DNA of 64,000 nt, from assembly GCF_009258225.1 (NCBI RefSeq), contig NZ_CP043617.1, positions 2,170,001 to 2,234,000 on the forward strand, written 5' to 3'. The notes under the pieces were generated by a model. The model ran no database searches and was not told the origin of the DNA. It saw only the letters and a program-made list of their open reading frames with translations. Source of the stretch: Sulfurimonas lithotrophica. GTDB lineage: Bacteria > Campylobacterota > Campylobacteria > Campylobacterales > Sulfurimonadaceae. Shown piece by piece: positions 53,553 through 62,554 of the stretch; position 1 is the stretch's first letter; every line of letters begins with the position of its first letter. The position numbers were made by a program, and so were the translations under genes.

Positions 53553-54311
53553 TTATACGCCTTTTTCTTTATCCCAAATTCTCATGTGTAATCTATCTGA
53601 AAAATTATAACCTCTATCTTTGCAATACTCAATCAACTCCATGGAGTTTTGTTCCAACTCTTTTTTATCCGATGCAACGGGCATACAATATACTCCAATA
53701 TTGGGAGCATGGGAGCTTATATCTTCTATCTCTTCATCTAAAGCTGCATTTATCGACTCTGCATCTATAGAAAACTTAAAAAAAGAGTCTTTAGAGTTTA
53801 GTGATATTGAATTTATAATGTCAGGTCTTACCCTTTTTCTATAGCTCTCTTCTGAGTTTGAGAGTTTTACCGAGAGTGCAAATATACACTCTTTATATAC
53901 AGGATGCTTTTCAAAGTCAACTCCAAGAGAACCGTTTGTCTCAAAAGTGATCCTGTGAGATTTTTTTTGTAAAGCCTTTAAAAACTCTATAAATATCTCA
54001 TCATTGGCATATATAAGCGGTTCCCCACCGGTTAAAACTACATCCACTGCATTTGGAAGATCATATATATCCAAAACATTTAAAAGGTCTTCCACTCTGT
54101 TTATCGGTATCCAGTTTTTTAAAAAATGTTCTTTATCGACTGCATATATGGTATCGCAACCAGTTATTTCACTTCCATCTTCAAGCTGTTCCGTGCAGCC
54201 AAAACCTTTACAAGTCATATTACATCCGCCAAAACGAAAAAACAAACTTGGAGTACCTACGTAACGTCCTTCACCTTGGATAGAGTAAAAATGTTCTACA
54301 AGGTATAGCAA
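53553..54311 (-). CDS. queE: 7-carboxy-7-deazaguanine synthase (radical SAM)
   Basis: A 252-residue protein. The N-terminus IQGEGRYVGTPSLFFRFGGCN is that of QueE, and VVLTGGEPLIY and FETNGS follow. The cluster-binding cysteines are unusual: Cys30-x3-Cys34-x4-Cys39, while the Cys-Asp-Thr that normally holds the third cysteine is displaced to Cys52-Asp-Thr54. It makes CDG from carboxy-tetrahydropterin produced by QueD. It lies between moaA and queD with gaps of a few bases. Confidence 0.9.
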   Translation of the reverse strand: MLYLVEHFYSIQGEGRYVGTPSLFFRFGGCNMTCKGFGCTEQLEDGSEITGCDTIYAVDKEHFLKNWIPINRVEDLLNVLDIYDLPNAVDVVLTGGEPLIYANDEIFIEFLKALQKKSHRITFETNGSLGVDFEKHPVYKECIFALSVKLSNSEESYRKRVRPDIINSISLNSKDSFFKFSIDAESINAALDEEIEDISSHAPNIGVYCMPVASDKKELEQNSMELIEYCKDRGYNFSDRLHMRIWDKEKGV

Positions 54312-54314
54312 GAT

Positions 54315-55280
54315 TTAACCGCCTGTCTCATAAAAAGCACGATTTGATGACTCACCGTCTTCACCGCCCCAACGATTTTTCTCAGGTTTAGTACGTACCA
54401 CTTCTTTTAAAACTGCCGTAGCACCTTTTATATCTCCACGTTTTACAGCCTCACCTATACTCATAGCTTCATCAAAATATAAACACGGTATTAAGTTACC
54501 CTCGGCAGTTAAACGAATACGGTTACACTGTTTACAAAAATCATCTTCATAAGGCTCAATAATACCAAATCTGTAACCATCATCCATAGTATAATAGTGT
54601 GATGGGCTTGCACCGTCAAAACCGTCATCGCTAAAGCTGTACTTTTCTCTTAACAAAGCTAATAATTCCGGAGATTTAAGACCTTTTATCTCAGCTTTTG
54701 CATGTTGGTTTTCCATATATTCAATAAATCTTATAGACATCCCACGAGCTTTACAGTATTCAAGTACATCTATAATCTCCTCGGCATTAACCGTTTTCAT
54801 CGGAACCATATTTACTTTTACTTTAAGTCCTACTTTTAATGCCTCTTCAACACCTGCCAAAACATTCTCTAAAACATCTTTTCCTGCTATATCACGAGCA
54901 ACTTCAGGCTTTAGAGTATCTATGCTTACATTTATACGTTTGAGCCCTGCATCTTTTAGTTTCTGAGCAGCACCTTTTAGTAAAAATGCATTTGTAGTCA
55001 TTGCCAAGTCAATCTCTGGTGCATAATCGTATATCATCTTTATAAAAGTGTCCAAGCCTTCACGAAGAAGTGGTTCACCACCTGTAATACGGATTTTTTT
55101 AACACCTTCGTCTATACAAACTTTTACAAACTCAAAAAGTTCCTCAAAGGTAAGTAGGTTTTCTTTTGGAACCCAAGAAAAGGGTTTCTCGGGCATACAG
55201 TAGTTACATCTAAAATTACATCTCTCAGTTACGGATATACGTATATAGTCAACTACTCTATCATACGAATCAATCAGCAT
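54315..55280 (-). CDS. moaA: GTP 3',8-cyclase, molybdopterin synthesis
   Basis: A 321-residue radical SAM enzyme with the N-terminal cluster site in [12 protein letters not shown] (CX3CX2C), the TGGEPLLR motif, a second cluster ([19 protein letters not shown]) and the Gly-Gly C-terminus needed for activity. It converts GTP to the first intermediate of molybdopterin. The start overlaps the lipoprotein gene upstream by 11 bases. Confidence 0.96.
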   Translation of the reverse strand: MLIDSYDRVVDYIRISVTERCNFRCNYCMPEKPFSWVPKENLLTFEELFEFVKVCIDEGVKKIRITGGEPLLREGLDTFIKMIYDYAPEIDLAMTTNAFLLKGAAQKLKDAGLKRINVSIDTLKPEVARDIAGKDVLENVLAGVEEALKVGLKVKVNMVPMKTVNAEEIIDVLEYCKARGMSIRFIEYMENQHAKAEIKGLKSPELLALLREKYSFSDDGFDGASPSHYYTMDDGYRFGIIEPYEDDFCKQCNRIRLTAEGNLIPCLYFDEAMSIGEAVKRGDIKGATAVLKEVVRTKPEKNRWGGEDGESSNRAFYETGG

Positions 55281-55902
55281 TTAAAATCTCAGTTTTTAGT
55301 TTTTTAAACTCTTCCTCTGTTAATATACCCTCTTCTTTTAGCTTATGGGCTTCTTTAATTTTTTCTATCTTTGATTTAGAAACATACTCTACTTTAGGTG
55401 CGACTTTAATTGGCTCTTTTTCCTCTTTGTCATCATCATAAATTAAAGATTCTATTTTTTTCTCAAGTATAGAACCGCTAAGTTTTGTTTTTTTAATCTC
55501 TTTTAGCCCAATAGTTGAATCTACTTCCTCAAATTCAAAATCACCGCCAGGCAGCGTATTTATTCTAAAAAAGTAAGTTTTACCGGACTCAGTACTAAAA
55601 TCGATATCTTTAGTTATAAGTGCAGATCGTGTCGCAGATATTTGTACGTTTTTTGAAGCTTTTAGGTTAATAGCGGTATATTCATTTTCTACAAGCGTTT
55701 TATCTATCCCTATTCTATTTATTTGCAGAAAGTACTTTCCCATATTCATAGCATCATTATCTTGCAGTATTTTATTTGCATAAACATATACTAAAGCAGA
55801 GTTTTCAAGTGGGTCTTGTTCTTTAAAAGGTACCTTATCGGCACAACCAAAAAATGAAAGTGTTATTGTAAGTGTTATTAGTGTTTTTATTATTGTGTTC
55901 AT
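55270..55902 (-). CDS. DUF2846-like lipoprotein with C-terminal SHOCT domain
   Basis: About 210 residues from ATG 55902. The lipoprotein signal ends in the lipobox Ser-Phe-Phe-Gly-Cys-Ala-Asp. A beta-rich central region follows (SALVYVYAN, then [16 protein letters not shown]). The C-terminus, [19 protein letters not shown], is a SHOCT domain, a short oligomerising module. The frame extends to TTG 55920, but a TATAAT box overlaps that part, so the ATG is preferred. Its role is unknown, and its place before moaA is probably only shared transcription. Confidence 0.75.
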   Translation of the reverse strand: MNTIIKTLITLTITLSFFGCADKVPFKEQDPLENSALVYVYANKILQDNDAMNMGKYFLQINRIGIDKTLVENEYTAINLKASKNVQISATRSALITKDIDFSTESGKTYFFRINTLPGGDFEFEEVDSTIGLKEIKKTKLSGSILEKKIESLIYDDDKEEKEPIKVAPKVEYVSKSKIEKIKEAHKLKEEGILTEEEFKKLKTEILNAD

Positions 55903-55909
55903 ACGAAGT

Positions 55910-55915
55910 ATTATA
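55910..55915 (-). promoter_or_regulatory. predicted -10 box just before the lipoprotein gene
   Basis: TATAAT preceded by TGTG, ending 7 bases before ATG 55902 on the minus strand. Transcription would start at or next to the ATG, giving a leaderless or nearly leaderless mRNA for the lipoprotein-moaA-queE-queD operon. No Shine-Dalgarno sequence is seen before this ATG. Confidence 0.5.
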
Positions 55916-55967
55916 CACAAGTTTTATAAATTTTAAATTGATTTGTGAAAAAGAGGAAGTTTATAGA

Positions 55968-55993
55968 TATTCTCAAGCCAAAGCTTGAGAATA
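55968..55993 (-). terminator. hairpin after the porin gene
   Basis: A perfect 11-base-pair stem (arms 55968-55978 and 55983-55993) with a CAAA loop starts 18 bases after the porin stop. The following minus-strand bases are only weakly U-rich, but position and stability suit a terminator or 3' stabiliser of a highly expressed porin mRNA. Confidence 0.65.
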
Positions 55994-56010
55994 ATATAGT
56001 TTAACAACTA

Positions 56011-57336
56011 TTAGAAGTTGTAACGAGCCCAAAGACGAAGTCTATCATCAGATTCCCATAAACCAGCCGCTTTGTTAGCTGCTGTTCTATCTAAACTGCG
56101 AAGCATAGCTGAAGCCCAGTAAGTAACACCACCAGCTTTAACTTTGTAGATTAAATCTAATTCTGAATAATCTTCAGCAACTGCTATACCAGCAACTGCA
56201 TTTCTATCATCAGTAGTCATATTATAGTTAACAATAACTTTACCCATATCTCCCATATTATATGCAGCTTTTAAACCAATAGTACTTGCATCACTAGAGA
56301 TAAAGTCTTGGTTATAGATAGCTTGAGTAAATAAAGGTGATTTAATACCAGTACCAGTATTTTTAACAGCTATTGTACCATCATCAACTGTAGTATATGC
56401 TAATTCAACCATTAAATTATCAACCGGTTTCATACCAACTTTTACACCTAATGCAGAAGTATCTTTATTTAAAGCTCTAGTTACAGTAGCATCATCTTTT
56501 ATATCTGGTGAAATATTACCATACTGAAGACCTATGTTAAGACCTAGTGGTAAATCTTTACCTGCGATTTTAGCATCAATCCATAATGCTGTAGCATTGT
56601 TACCATTATTATCTGCCGTTGCAGTTGCTGCAGTACCAGCAAGTGGAGCTAAATCAATACCATGTAAAGTGTAGTATGAAGCTGTTAATGCAGTCATTGG
56701 AATTGACTTATTAGCAACTGTCAACATATATGCTCCATCATTTACATCTAACCCAGCACCTTTTAAATCAGATAAAGTGCTATAGTTAGCATTTGGATCA
56801 TTTGATTCACCTACCCATGCACCAACAATTGTAGTGTCTTTTATATCTGTATTAATAGCTACGATAGCATCAAAAGTATTTTTAAATACATTCCAACCCT
56901 CTGAATACGCTAGAGGAGAAAGTGATTTTGGAAGTTCTTGACGACCAAGTTTTAAAGTAGTGTTTCCTATTTGTTTAGCTACAAATATTTTACTTAACAT
57001 TATCTGCGTAGTTAAATCATTATTTAAACTTTGCCCAGCATCTGCTCTAGTTCCAGAAACAAGATTTTTTTCTAAACCTAAAGTACCAATATAAGAAGCT
57101 TGTGTTCCTAAAGTGAAACCATTACCAATATCACCACCAATGTTTAGCTGCAAACCAACATTTGCCATTGATTCATCTTTATCAAACATACCTTTATCAG
57201 CTCTTGTATCATCAGTATGAGTTTCATAATAAATTACTGCCTGACCAGTAGTTGTTAAATCTACACCTTTATCAGCTGCCATTGCACCTGTACTAATTGC
57301 AGCTACAGCCGCTAAAGAAACTAAAGTTTTTTTCAT
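56011..57336 (-). CDS. major outer-membrane porin-like protein
   Basis: A 441-residue protein with a clear signal peptide (KKTLVSLAAVAAISTGAMAAD) and a beta-barrel pattern of alternating residues, ending in Ala-Arg-Tyr-Asn-Phe with the C-terminal Phe typical of barrel proteins. NTTLKLGRQELPKSLSPL matches OprD/Campylobacterota porins. It forms a diffusion channel, and a high Ala, Thr and Asp content fits a surface protein. It has its own promoter region (57337-57702) and a hairpin behind it. Confidence 0.88.
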   Translation of the reverse strand: MKKTLVSLAAVAAISTGAMAADKGVDLTTTGQAVIYYETHTDDTRADKGMFDKDESMANVGLQLNIGGDIGNGFTLGTQASYIGTLGLEKNLVSGTRADAGQSLNNDLTTQIMLSKIFVAKQIGNTTLKLGRQELPKSLSPLAYSEGWNVFKNTFDAIVAINTDIKDTTIVGAWVGESNDPNANYSTLSDLKGAGLDVNDGAYMLTVANKSIPMTALTASYYTLHGIDLAPLAGTAATATADNNGNNATALWIDAKIAGKDLPLGLNIGLQYGNISPDIKDDATVTRALNKDTSALGVKVGMKPVDNLMVELAYTTVDDGTIAVKNTGTGIKSPLFTQAIYNQDFISSDASTIGLKAAYNMGDMGKVIVNYNMTTDDRNAVAGIAVAEDYSELDLIYKVKAGGVTYWASAMLRSLDRTAANKAAGLWESDDRLRLWARYNF

Positions 57337-57702
57337 TCTATTCTCCTGTTTTGTTTTAACAAACCCATAGAGCTAATCCATCCCTTTTTCTAAGCCATTA
57401 AGGCTTTTTCAAATCAACTTTTCGCTATATGAGTTTATTAATATCGGGAATATTGTATATCAGTAAAAATAAATTTAGTCTTAAAATCCCAATAATATTT
57501 GCAAATTGTTTATTTTTGGACAATATTTTCGATGTTTAAATAATTTTTAAGCAAAATGTATCATATTTTTGTGACACTAAGAATTTTCTAAATGACAAAT
57601 TTTTGCCATATTCTATTTTATATATGTATTTAATATCTACTATAAATAGCATATAAAAGACTAATTTTGCTATAATTTTTCAAATTTTAATTAGGAAAAA
57701 AT
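57337..57702. promoter_or_regulatory. 366-base divergent promoter region between porin and RDD genes
   Basis: Very AT-rich with no ORF of note. On the porin side a TACAAT-like -10 box (57452-57457, minus strand) would give a leader of about 110 bases, with a small AGCC/GGCT hairpin near 57393-57405. On the RDD side TGCTATAAT (57668-57676) is clear. Nothing recognisable is seen in the middle 180 bases. Confidence 0.45.
57671..57676 (+). promoter_or_regulatory. extended -10 box for the RDD gene
   Basis: TATAAT preceded by TGC, an extended -10 form, 26 bases before ATG 57703; TAGGAAA serves as ribosome site. No clear -35 box. Confidence 0.6.
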
Positions 57703-58176
57703 ATGAGATTTAGAGATTTAAAAAACAATAATAAAACAAAAAACATACAAAAACAAACAAATCGAAAAGCTCACTATGCCAAAACAAGTTTAAGGATAAA
57801 AGCTTTTATTACTGATTTGTTTATGATTTATGCACCTATTCTTTATGTAATTACATATATTTTTATGGGTGGTAAAGATGAATTTCAAGAATCAAACTTA
57901 GCCCCTTTTATAGGTGTTAGTTTATATGCTCTAATATACAGTCTTTTAGTTGGTAAATTCGGTCAAACCCCTGGTAAAAAAGCATACGATATTAAAATAG
58001 TAGATGCAAAGACCGGTCAGTTACTTGGCTTTTGGCGTTCTCTTTGCAGATTTGTTATGTTTTTATTCTCAGCCGCTATTTTACTTGGTCTTATGACTCA
58101 GCTATATAGAAAAGACAATCGTACTTTACATGATTTGATTTGCGGAAGTGTTGTTATACAAGATACTAAACTCTAG
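57703..58176 (+). CDS. RDD family membrane protein
   Basis: A 157-residue protein: a polar basic N-terminus (Asn/Lys/Gln-rich), then RIKAFITDLFMIYAPILY carrying the Arg and first Asp of the RDD motif, KFGQTPGKKAYDIKIV, and a last segment before DNRTLHDLICGSVV with the final Asp. Three membrane segments are seen. The role is unknown, with possible transport or ion-related functions in the family. It is convergent with the barrel-protein gene at 58190. Confidence 0.85.
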   Translation: MRFRDLKNNNKTKNIQKQTNRKAHYAKTSLRIKAFITDLFMIYAPILYVITYIFMGGKDEFQESNLAPFIGVSLYALIYSLLVGKFGQTPGKKAYDIKIVDAKTGQLLGFWRSLCRFVMFLFSAAILLGLMTQLYRKDNRTLHDLICGSVVIQDTKL

Positions 58177-58189
58177 TATCTTGTATATG

Positions 58190-58708
58190 TTATCTTAATC
58201 CTTTAAACTTATACTCTGCACCTAAAGAGAAATTTGAAAGTTCATCCGTAACAGTATGATCTATATAAAAATTTATATTTTCACTAAACTGATACCCTGC
58301 ACCTATACCTACTGAGACTTCCATACCGTCATTACCGTAAGATGATTTATCAACTGAATAATAAACCATACCCGCCCTACCTTTAGCATAAAAATCTTCA
58401 GTAAATTCGTATGTATAAGTAGCATATCCTCCAAGTGTTGAAAAGTCAACTTCGTATGAACCTTTAGAAGGTGAAATAATTGAATGTGTGAATTCTGCTT
58501 CAACTCCCAAATTTCCGGGACCGTCTTTTAGATTTTTAAAAGGAAACCCACCTTTTAGAATAAGCCCTAACCCACTGTCAAGTTTATCAGCAGATTGAAT
58601 AGCAAAACCTGCACCTAAATAGATGTCGTTTTCATCTACAGGTACCTTTGCATATGTATGTATAGTTAATGTGCTCAGCGAAATGATTGTTAATATAATA
58701 TTTTTCAT
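58190..58708 (-). CDS. small outer-membrane beta-barrel protein
   Basis: A 172-residue protein with a signal peptide (NIILTIISLSTLTIHTYA), then amphipathic strands (YLGAGFAIQSADK, GLGLILKGGFPFK, VSVGIGAGYQFSENINFY) ending in LGAEYKFKGLR, the pattern of an eight-stranded OmpA/opacity-type barrel. No binding motif is visible. It is transcribed alone on the minus strand, downstream of petABC and its terminator. Confidence 0.75.
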   Translation of the reverse strand: MKNIILTIISLSTLTIHTYAKVPVDENDIYLGAGFAIQSADKLDSGLGLILKGGFPFKNLKDGPGNLGVEAEFTHSIISPSKGSYEVDFSTLGGYATYTYEFTEDFYAKGRAGMVYYSVDKSSYGNDGMEVSVGIGAGYQFSENINFYIDHTVTDELSNFSLGAEYKFKGLR

Positions 58709-58779
58709 GTAGAATCCTTTAAATTATATTAAAATATCTTACATTAAAAAAATAAATTTAAAATAAATAAAAAGGATAT

Positions 58780-58802
58780 ATACCCCTAAGAAATAGGGGT
58801 AT
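58780..58802 (-). terminator. rho-independent-type terminator of petABC
   Basis: A 9-base-pair stem (58780-58788 with 58794-58802; core CCCC/GGGG) with a 5-base loop starts 17 bases after the petC stop. It is followed on the minus strand by a U-rich stretch (CCTTTTTATTTATTTT). This is the cleanest terminator in the window. Confidence 0.7.
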
Positions 58803-58819
58803 GAAGTATATGAAGAAGA

Positions 58820-59758
58820 TTAGTGTAAATCTCTCCATACTTGTTTTTTCCAAAGAAGTGCAAAGATTGCAAAGATTACCATAAATATCATTACATTTTT
58901 ACCGATAGCTTCTCTTTCATGTCTTTTAGTATCAGCAGAATCAGCTAAATACTCTATAACTTTCTCAGCTGCATCTGCAGTAACACCTACACGAGGCATT
59001 GCAGTTCCAGCTAAGTGATTTTGCGGATTTTCGATAAACGTACTTAAAAAGTGTTCATTACGAGAACGATAGTACATACTTAAATCCGGTGGCAGTTTAC
59101 CCATATAAGCTTTTAAAGAATCTTGATATTCCAAAAGTTTAATGTCAAACGCTAAAGAATCTTTTTCATGTTTAAACCTAGGTTTCGTACCAAGTTGAGT
59201 CCAGTTTTCATAACCAACAGCGTGACATCTACCACAAGCATCTTCAAATGCCATAGCAGGAGTTACTTCTTCTGGTTTAACGGCAATAGACTGTAAGTAA
59301 GCTACCATATCAGCAACTTCTTGATCTATATCACCACCCATTCCGTAAAAAGGAACCATTGGGTGCATTTTACCGCTTGCAGCATCAAATTTATGCTCAA
59401 CTTTAAGAGCATGAGCAGGGTTTTTAATTAAATCACTCAAAAATTTAGCTTCATATATAGCACCTGCATTTGATAAATCAGGTGGATTCACACCATAACT
59501 TTGAGCTGCCATAACACCGTCCATAGGAGCAGGCATACCTGCAGCTTCTATAGAGTGACAACCTGCACAACCACCGTTTATAATCAACTCTTGACCACGA
59601 GTTGCATCACCTTTTTTAGTTAGCGCAGGAAGATCATTGTAAGTAAAACCTTCACTATCTACATGTTTATGCATTTGCGAATGAGCATACGGCTCAACTA
59701 AAAAATATGTTAAAAGTGTAAAGAAAACAACTACTGCTAATATTTTTAATTCTCTCAT
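58820..59758 (-). CDS. petC: diheme cytochrome c subunit of cytochrome bc1 complex
   Basis: A 312-residue protein with an N-terminal membrane anchor, two haem c sites, Cys64-x2-Cys67-His68 (CAGCHS) and Cys175-x2-Cys178-His179 (CGRCHA), and a C-terminal membrane segment (residues 290-306). The diheme form is the one typical of Campylobacterota bc1 complexes, unlike the monoheme c1 of other proteobacteria. It passes electrons from the Rieske protein to a soluble cytochrome. It is the last gene of petABC, 10 bases after petB. Confidence 0.95.
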   Translation of the reverse strand: MRELKILAVVVFFTLLTYFLVEPYAHSQMHKHVDSEGFTYNDLPALTKKGDATRGQELIINGGCAGCHSIEAAGMPAPMDGVMAAQSYGVNPPDLSNAGAIYEAKFLSDLIKNPAHALKVEHKFDAASGKMHPMVPFYGMGGDIDQEVADMVAYLQSIAVKPEEVTPAMAFEDACGRCHAVGYENWTQLGTKPRFKHEKDSLAFDIKLLEYQDSLKAYMGKLPPDLSMYYRSRNEHFLSTFIENPQNHLAGTAMPRVGVTADAAEKVIEYLADSADTKRHEREAIGKNVMIFMVIFAIFALLWKKQVWRDLH

Positions 59759-59768
59759 TTGTTTCTCC

Positions 59769-60983
59769 TTATACTTTTTTTTCGTTTTTAGTTATGAATG
59801 GCAAAATTATCCACATAGCTATAAACAACAGAGATGCAATTAGACCAATAGTACTAAAGATACCTTCCGGCGGTAATTTACCCATAGCCGTTAATACAAC
59901 CATATCAACCAACATTACCCAAAACCAAATAGCAAATTTACCACGACGATTTGCAGGTACGGTATTTTCACTTCTGTCTAACCAAGGAAGCAACATAAAG
60001 ATAACTTGTGCAAAACCAAACGCTACAAGACCAATATCAACAGGGAACGGTCTTAGAATCTCATATGACCATAAGAAATACCACTCAGGATAAATATGTG
60101 CAGGCGTTTTTAGTCCATCTGCCGGATCGAAGTTTACAGGATCTAGTGCAAAACCATAATGCCAGAAAACTAAATAAAAGAAGAAGATTAAGAAAAATCC
60201 TACAACCATTAAATCTTTAGATAAGAAATCATTAGCAAATCTCATAACTTTTGAACCTTTAGTATCACCGTCTAAATATTTTTTAGCTTCAACATCAAAG
60301 TCAATTTCTTCACCGTCTTGATTATTAACGTGAGGAATTCTAAGTGCTGCAAAGTGAAGACCGATAAGACCCATGATTGCTAACGGTAATAAAAATACGT
60401 GTAACATAAAAAATCTGTTTAAGAATGCTTGTGCAGGAACATAGTCACCACGAATCCACTCAACTAAACCGTCTAAGTGTAATGAACCTAAAGAAAAGAT
60501 GTTAGTAATAACCATACCGGCCCAGTAAGACATTTGACCCCATGGTAACATATAACCCGAGAATGCTTCTGCAGAGAATGTTACGAATAACAACATACCT
60601 GAGATCCAAATCATCTCACGACCCTTTTTATAAGAACCGTAGTAAATACCGGTAAACATATGAATATATATTACAAGGAAAACAACCGAAGCTGCTACAC
60701 CATGAACGTGTCTCCATAACCAACCAAAATCAACTTCTCTCATTATTGTATAGTTAACACTGTAAAATGCCGTATCTACACTTGGTTGATAATACATTAA
60801 TAAAAATATACCCGAAATTGTAAGCAGACCGAAAGTTACTGCTAAAATCATACCCATTGCCCATAAGAAGTTGATATTTTTCGGAATCCAATACTCAGAT
60901 GCCATTACCTTTTCAACTTTCTCAACTGCTAATCTTTGGTTTAACCAATCTTTAACACTTGTTGCTTTTGTAAAATGTGCCAT
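59769..60983 (-). CDS. petB: cytochrome b subunit of bc1 complex
   Basis: A 404-residue membrane protein with eight or so segments, paired His residues for the two b haems (WRHVHGVAAS in helix B region, LHVFLLPLA further on) and the quinol-oxidation motif YPEWYF. The full-length b (not split as in b6f) has an extra polar insert near 215-235 (NNQDGEEIDFDVEAKKYL). It oxidises quinol and moves protons. It lies between petA and petC. Confidence 0.96.
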   Translation of the reverse strand: MAHFTKATSVKDWLNQRLAVEKVEKVMASEYWIPKNINFLWAMGMILAVTFGLLTISGIFLLMYYQPSVDTAFYSVNYTIMREVDFGWLWRHVHGVAASVVFLVIYIHMFTGIYYGSYKKGREMIWISGMLLFVTFSAEAFSGYMLPWGQMSYWAGMVITNIFSLGSLHLDGLVEWIRGDYVPAQAFLNRFFMLHVFLLPLAIMGLIGLHFAALRIPHVNNQDGEEIDFDVEAKKYLDGDTKGSKVMRFANDFLSKDLMVVGFFLIFFFYLVFWHYGFALDPVNFDPADGLKTPAHIYPEWYFLWSYEILRPFPVDIGLVAFGFAQVIFMLLPWLDRSENTVPANRRGKFAIWFWVMLVDMVVLTAMGKLPPEGIFSTIGLIASLLFIAMWIILPFITKNEKKV

Positions 60984-60995
60984 TTATCCTCCCTT

Positions 60996-61526
60996 CTATA
61001 GCGTAACGCCGTTGTCTTTCATTGCTTGATACTCAGGACCAACTTCACCAAGTAACAATTTGTTACCATCTATTTTAAACGGAGGAATATCAAATCCACG
61101 CGGTGGTGGAACTTTTGTAACTAACCCTGATGCACTAAACATACCACCGTGGCATGCACATAAGAAATCTCCCTTGTCTTTTCTAAATGCCGGAATACAT
61201 CCTAGGTGTGTACATAAACCGATAGCAATCATAAAATTGTCGTTTCCAACTTTAATATTTCTTGCTTGCGCTTCCGGATTTCCTTCTTCATCTTTCATCA
61301 TCTCTGGAGTCTTTTTAAGAACAAAGATTGGCTTACCACGCCATTTTTCCGTAACCATTACACCCTCTTCATATATACTCATATCAAGAGTCGTAAAACC
61401 TGCAGCTTTTACACTTGGAAGTGGATCCCAAGATTTTTTCATAGCTACCAATGAACCTATTGCACCTAAACCTGCAACAGCTCCAAACGCTTTTCCCATA
61501 AAACCTCTACGGCTATTTTCTTTCAT
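60996..61526 (-). CDS. petA: Rieske iron-sulfur subunit of bc1 complex
   Basis: A 176-residue protein with a Tat-type N-terminus (SRRGFMGKAFGAVAGLGAIG) and both Rieske cluster boxes: Cys105-x-His107-x2-Cys110 (CTHLGC) and Cys123-x-Cys125-His126 (CACHGG). The two cysteines 110 and 125 can form the usual disulfide. It is the first gene of petABC, with a TATAAT 32 bases before the start. Confidence 0.96.
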   Translation of the reverse strand: MKENSRRGFMGKAFGAVAGLGAIGSLVAMKKSWDPLPSVKAAGFTTLDMSIYEEGVMVTEKWRGKPIFVLKKTPEMMKDEEGNPEAQARNIKVGNDNFMIAIGLCTHLGCIPAFRKDKGDFLCACHGGMFSASGLVTKVPPPRGFDIPPFKIDGNKLLLGEVGPEYQAMKDNGVTL

Positions 61527-61557
61527 ACTTTCTCACTTTTGTGAATTTTTACGCCTT

Positions 61558-61563
61558 ATTATA
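61558..61563 (-). promoter_or_regulatory. predicted -10 box for petABC
   Basis: TATAAT preceded by AGTA on the minus strand, in the 50-base gap between the upstream gene and petA. It gives a leader of about 25 bases. Confidence 0.55.
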
Positions 61564-61576
61564 TACTAAACTTATT

Positions 61577-62368
61577 TTAATTATATATAAAACTAAGAAA
61601 ATTTAAAGAATTTGTATGAATTTGCTGATACGAATTGTTACGAATAGCCCTAAAAACCTTACTCTCTTGACCTAGGTCAAGAGAATCTAATATAGGAATA
61701 TTTAATTTTTCAAAAAGCTCTTCAAAAGAGTCTAAATAGTCGTCTCTTTTTAAAAATATCGGCTTTCCTCCTGATGCCAAACACTCTAAAGCCGCTTGTG
61801 GGGAAGCTGTAATTAAGGCTTCACAGGATGTTATAACTTCATCATAATCTTCAAATTCATAATGATTTTTAAAGTTTTCTTTGAGCATATCTTCATAATC
61901 AAAAAAATAGTAATAACCTAAAAGTAATGCAGTATCTAATTTTTTTAAGCTTGGTATTAGTTTTTCTAAATCTTTTTCATAATCGTCATCACCGAAGAAA
62001 AATGCTAAAGGTATTTTTTTTTCATACTTTTGAAAATATTTTTCATCAACTACAAGCTCGTCCGCTTTAATATGTATAAAACTTGAAAAATACTCTTTCA
62101 TATCTTCAAGCATGATAGGGTTTGCTTCATCCGAATCAAATATAAGTCTATCTCCGTGATGTGCGATATGCGGAATATTTCTCACAACATCTATTCCGAC
62201 CGCTTTATCTATACCAAATTCCCTAGATTCGTTAGCTATACGAAAATCTGAACAAAGCAGTGTAATATCCACACCTTTTTTCTGTAACTCTTTTACTATA
62301 ACTACTGCGCGTCTAAATCTATCTAGTCCTACTCGATGTCCGGTATGCACATAATAATATGTTTTCAT
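61577..62368 (-). CDS. GT-B-fold-like protein of unknown function
   Basis: A 263-residue cytoplasmic protein. The N-terminus (YYVHTGHRVGLDRFRRAVVIV) recalls the nucleotide-sugar hydrolase PseG and other GT-B-fold proteins, where a Gly-His-Arg loop follows the first strand. A later YDEVITSCEALITASPQAALECLASGGKPIFL is like the donor-site end of such folds. A carbohydrate-active role is possible but not shown. It lies upstream of petABC on the same strand. Confidence 0.55.
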   Translation of the reverse strand: MKTYYYVHTGHRVGLDRFRRAVVIVKELQKKGVDITLLCSDFRIANESREFGIDKAVGIDVVRNIPHIAHHGDRLIFDSDEANPIMLEDMKEYFSSFIHIKADELVVDEKYFQKYEKKIPLAFFFGDDDYEKDLEKLIPSLKKLDTALLLGYYYFFDYEDMLKENFKNHYEFEDYDEVITSCEALITASPQAALECLASGGKPIFLKRDDYLDSFEELFEKLNIPILDSLDLGQESKVFRAIRNNSYQQIHTNSLNFLSFIYN

Positions 62369-62554
62369 TTTATATTCTTTGTTTTTTTTATGAATTGTAC
62401 TAAAAAGAGATTAAGACAAATTTAGTATATATCTGAAAATACACTTAAGTAAATAATTAATAATAATATATTAAAAAATAATTTAACTTTAAAGAAACTT
62501 ATATTACAATCGAACCGTTATATAAGTCAAACTTATTACAAATAAGGACACAAA

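Noticed and set aside
62369-62554. Gap before the chemoreceptor searched for a flagellar-type (sigma-28 or sigma-54) promoter
   Set aside because: AT-rich sequence with no clear GG-N10-GC or TAAA-N15-CGATA element; only a weak TACAAT-like box is present.
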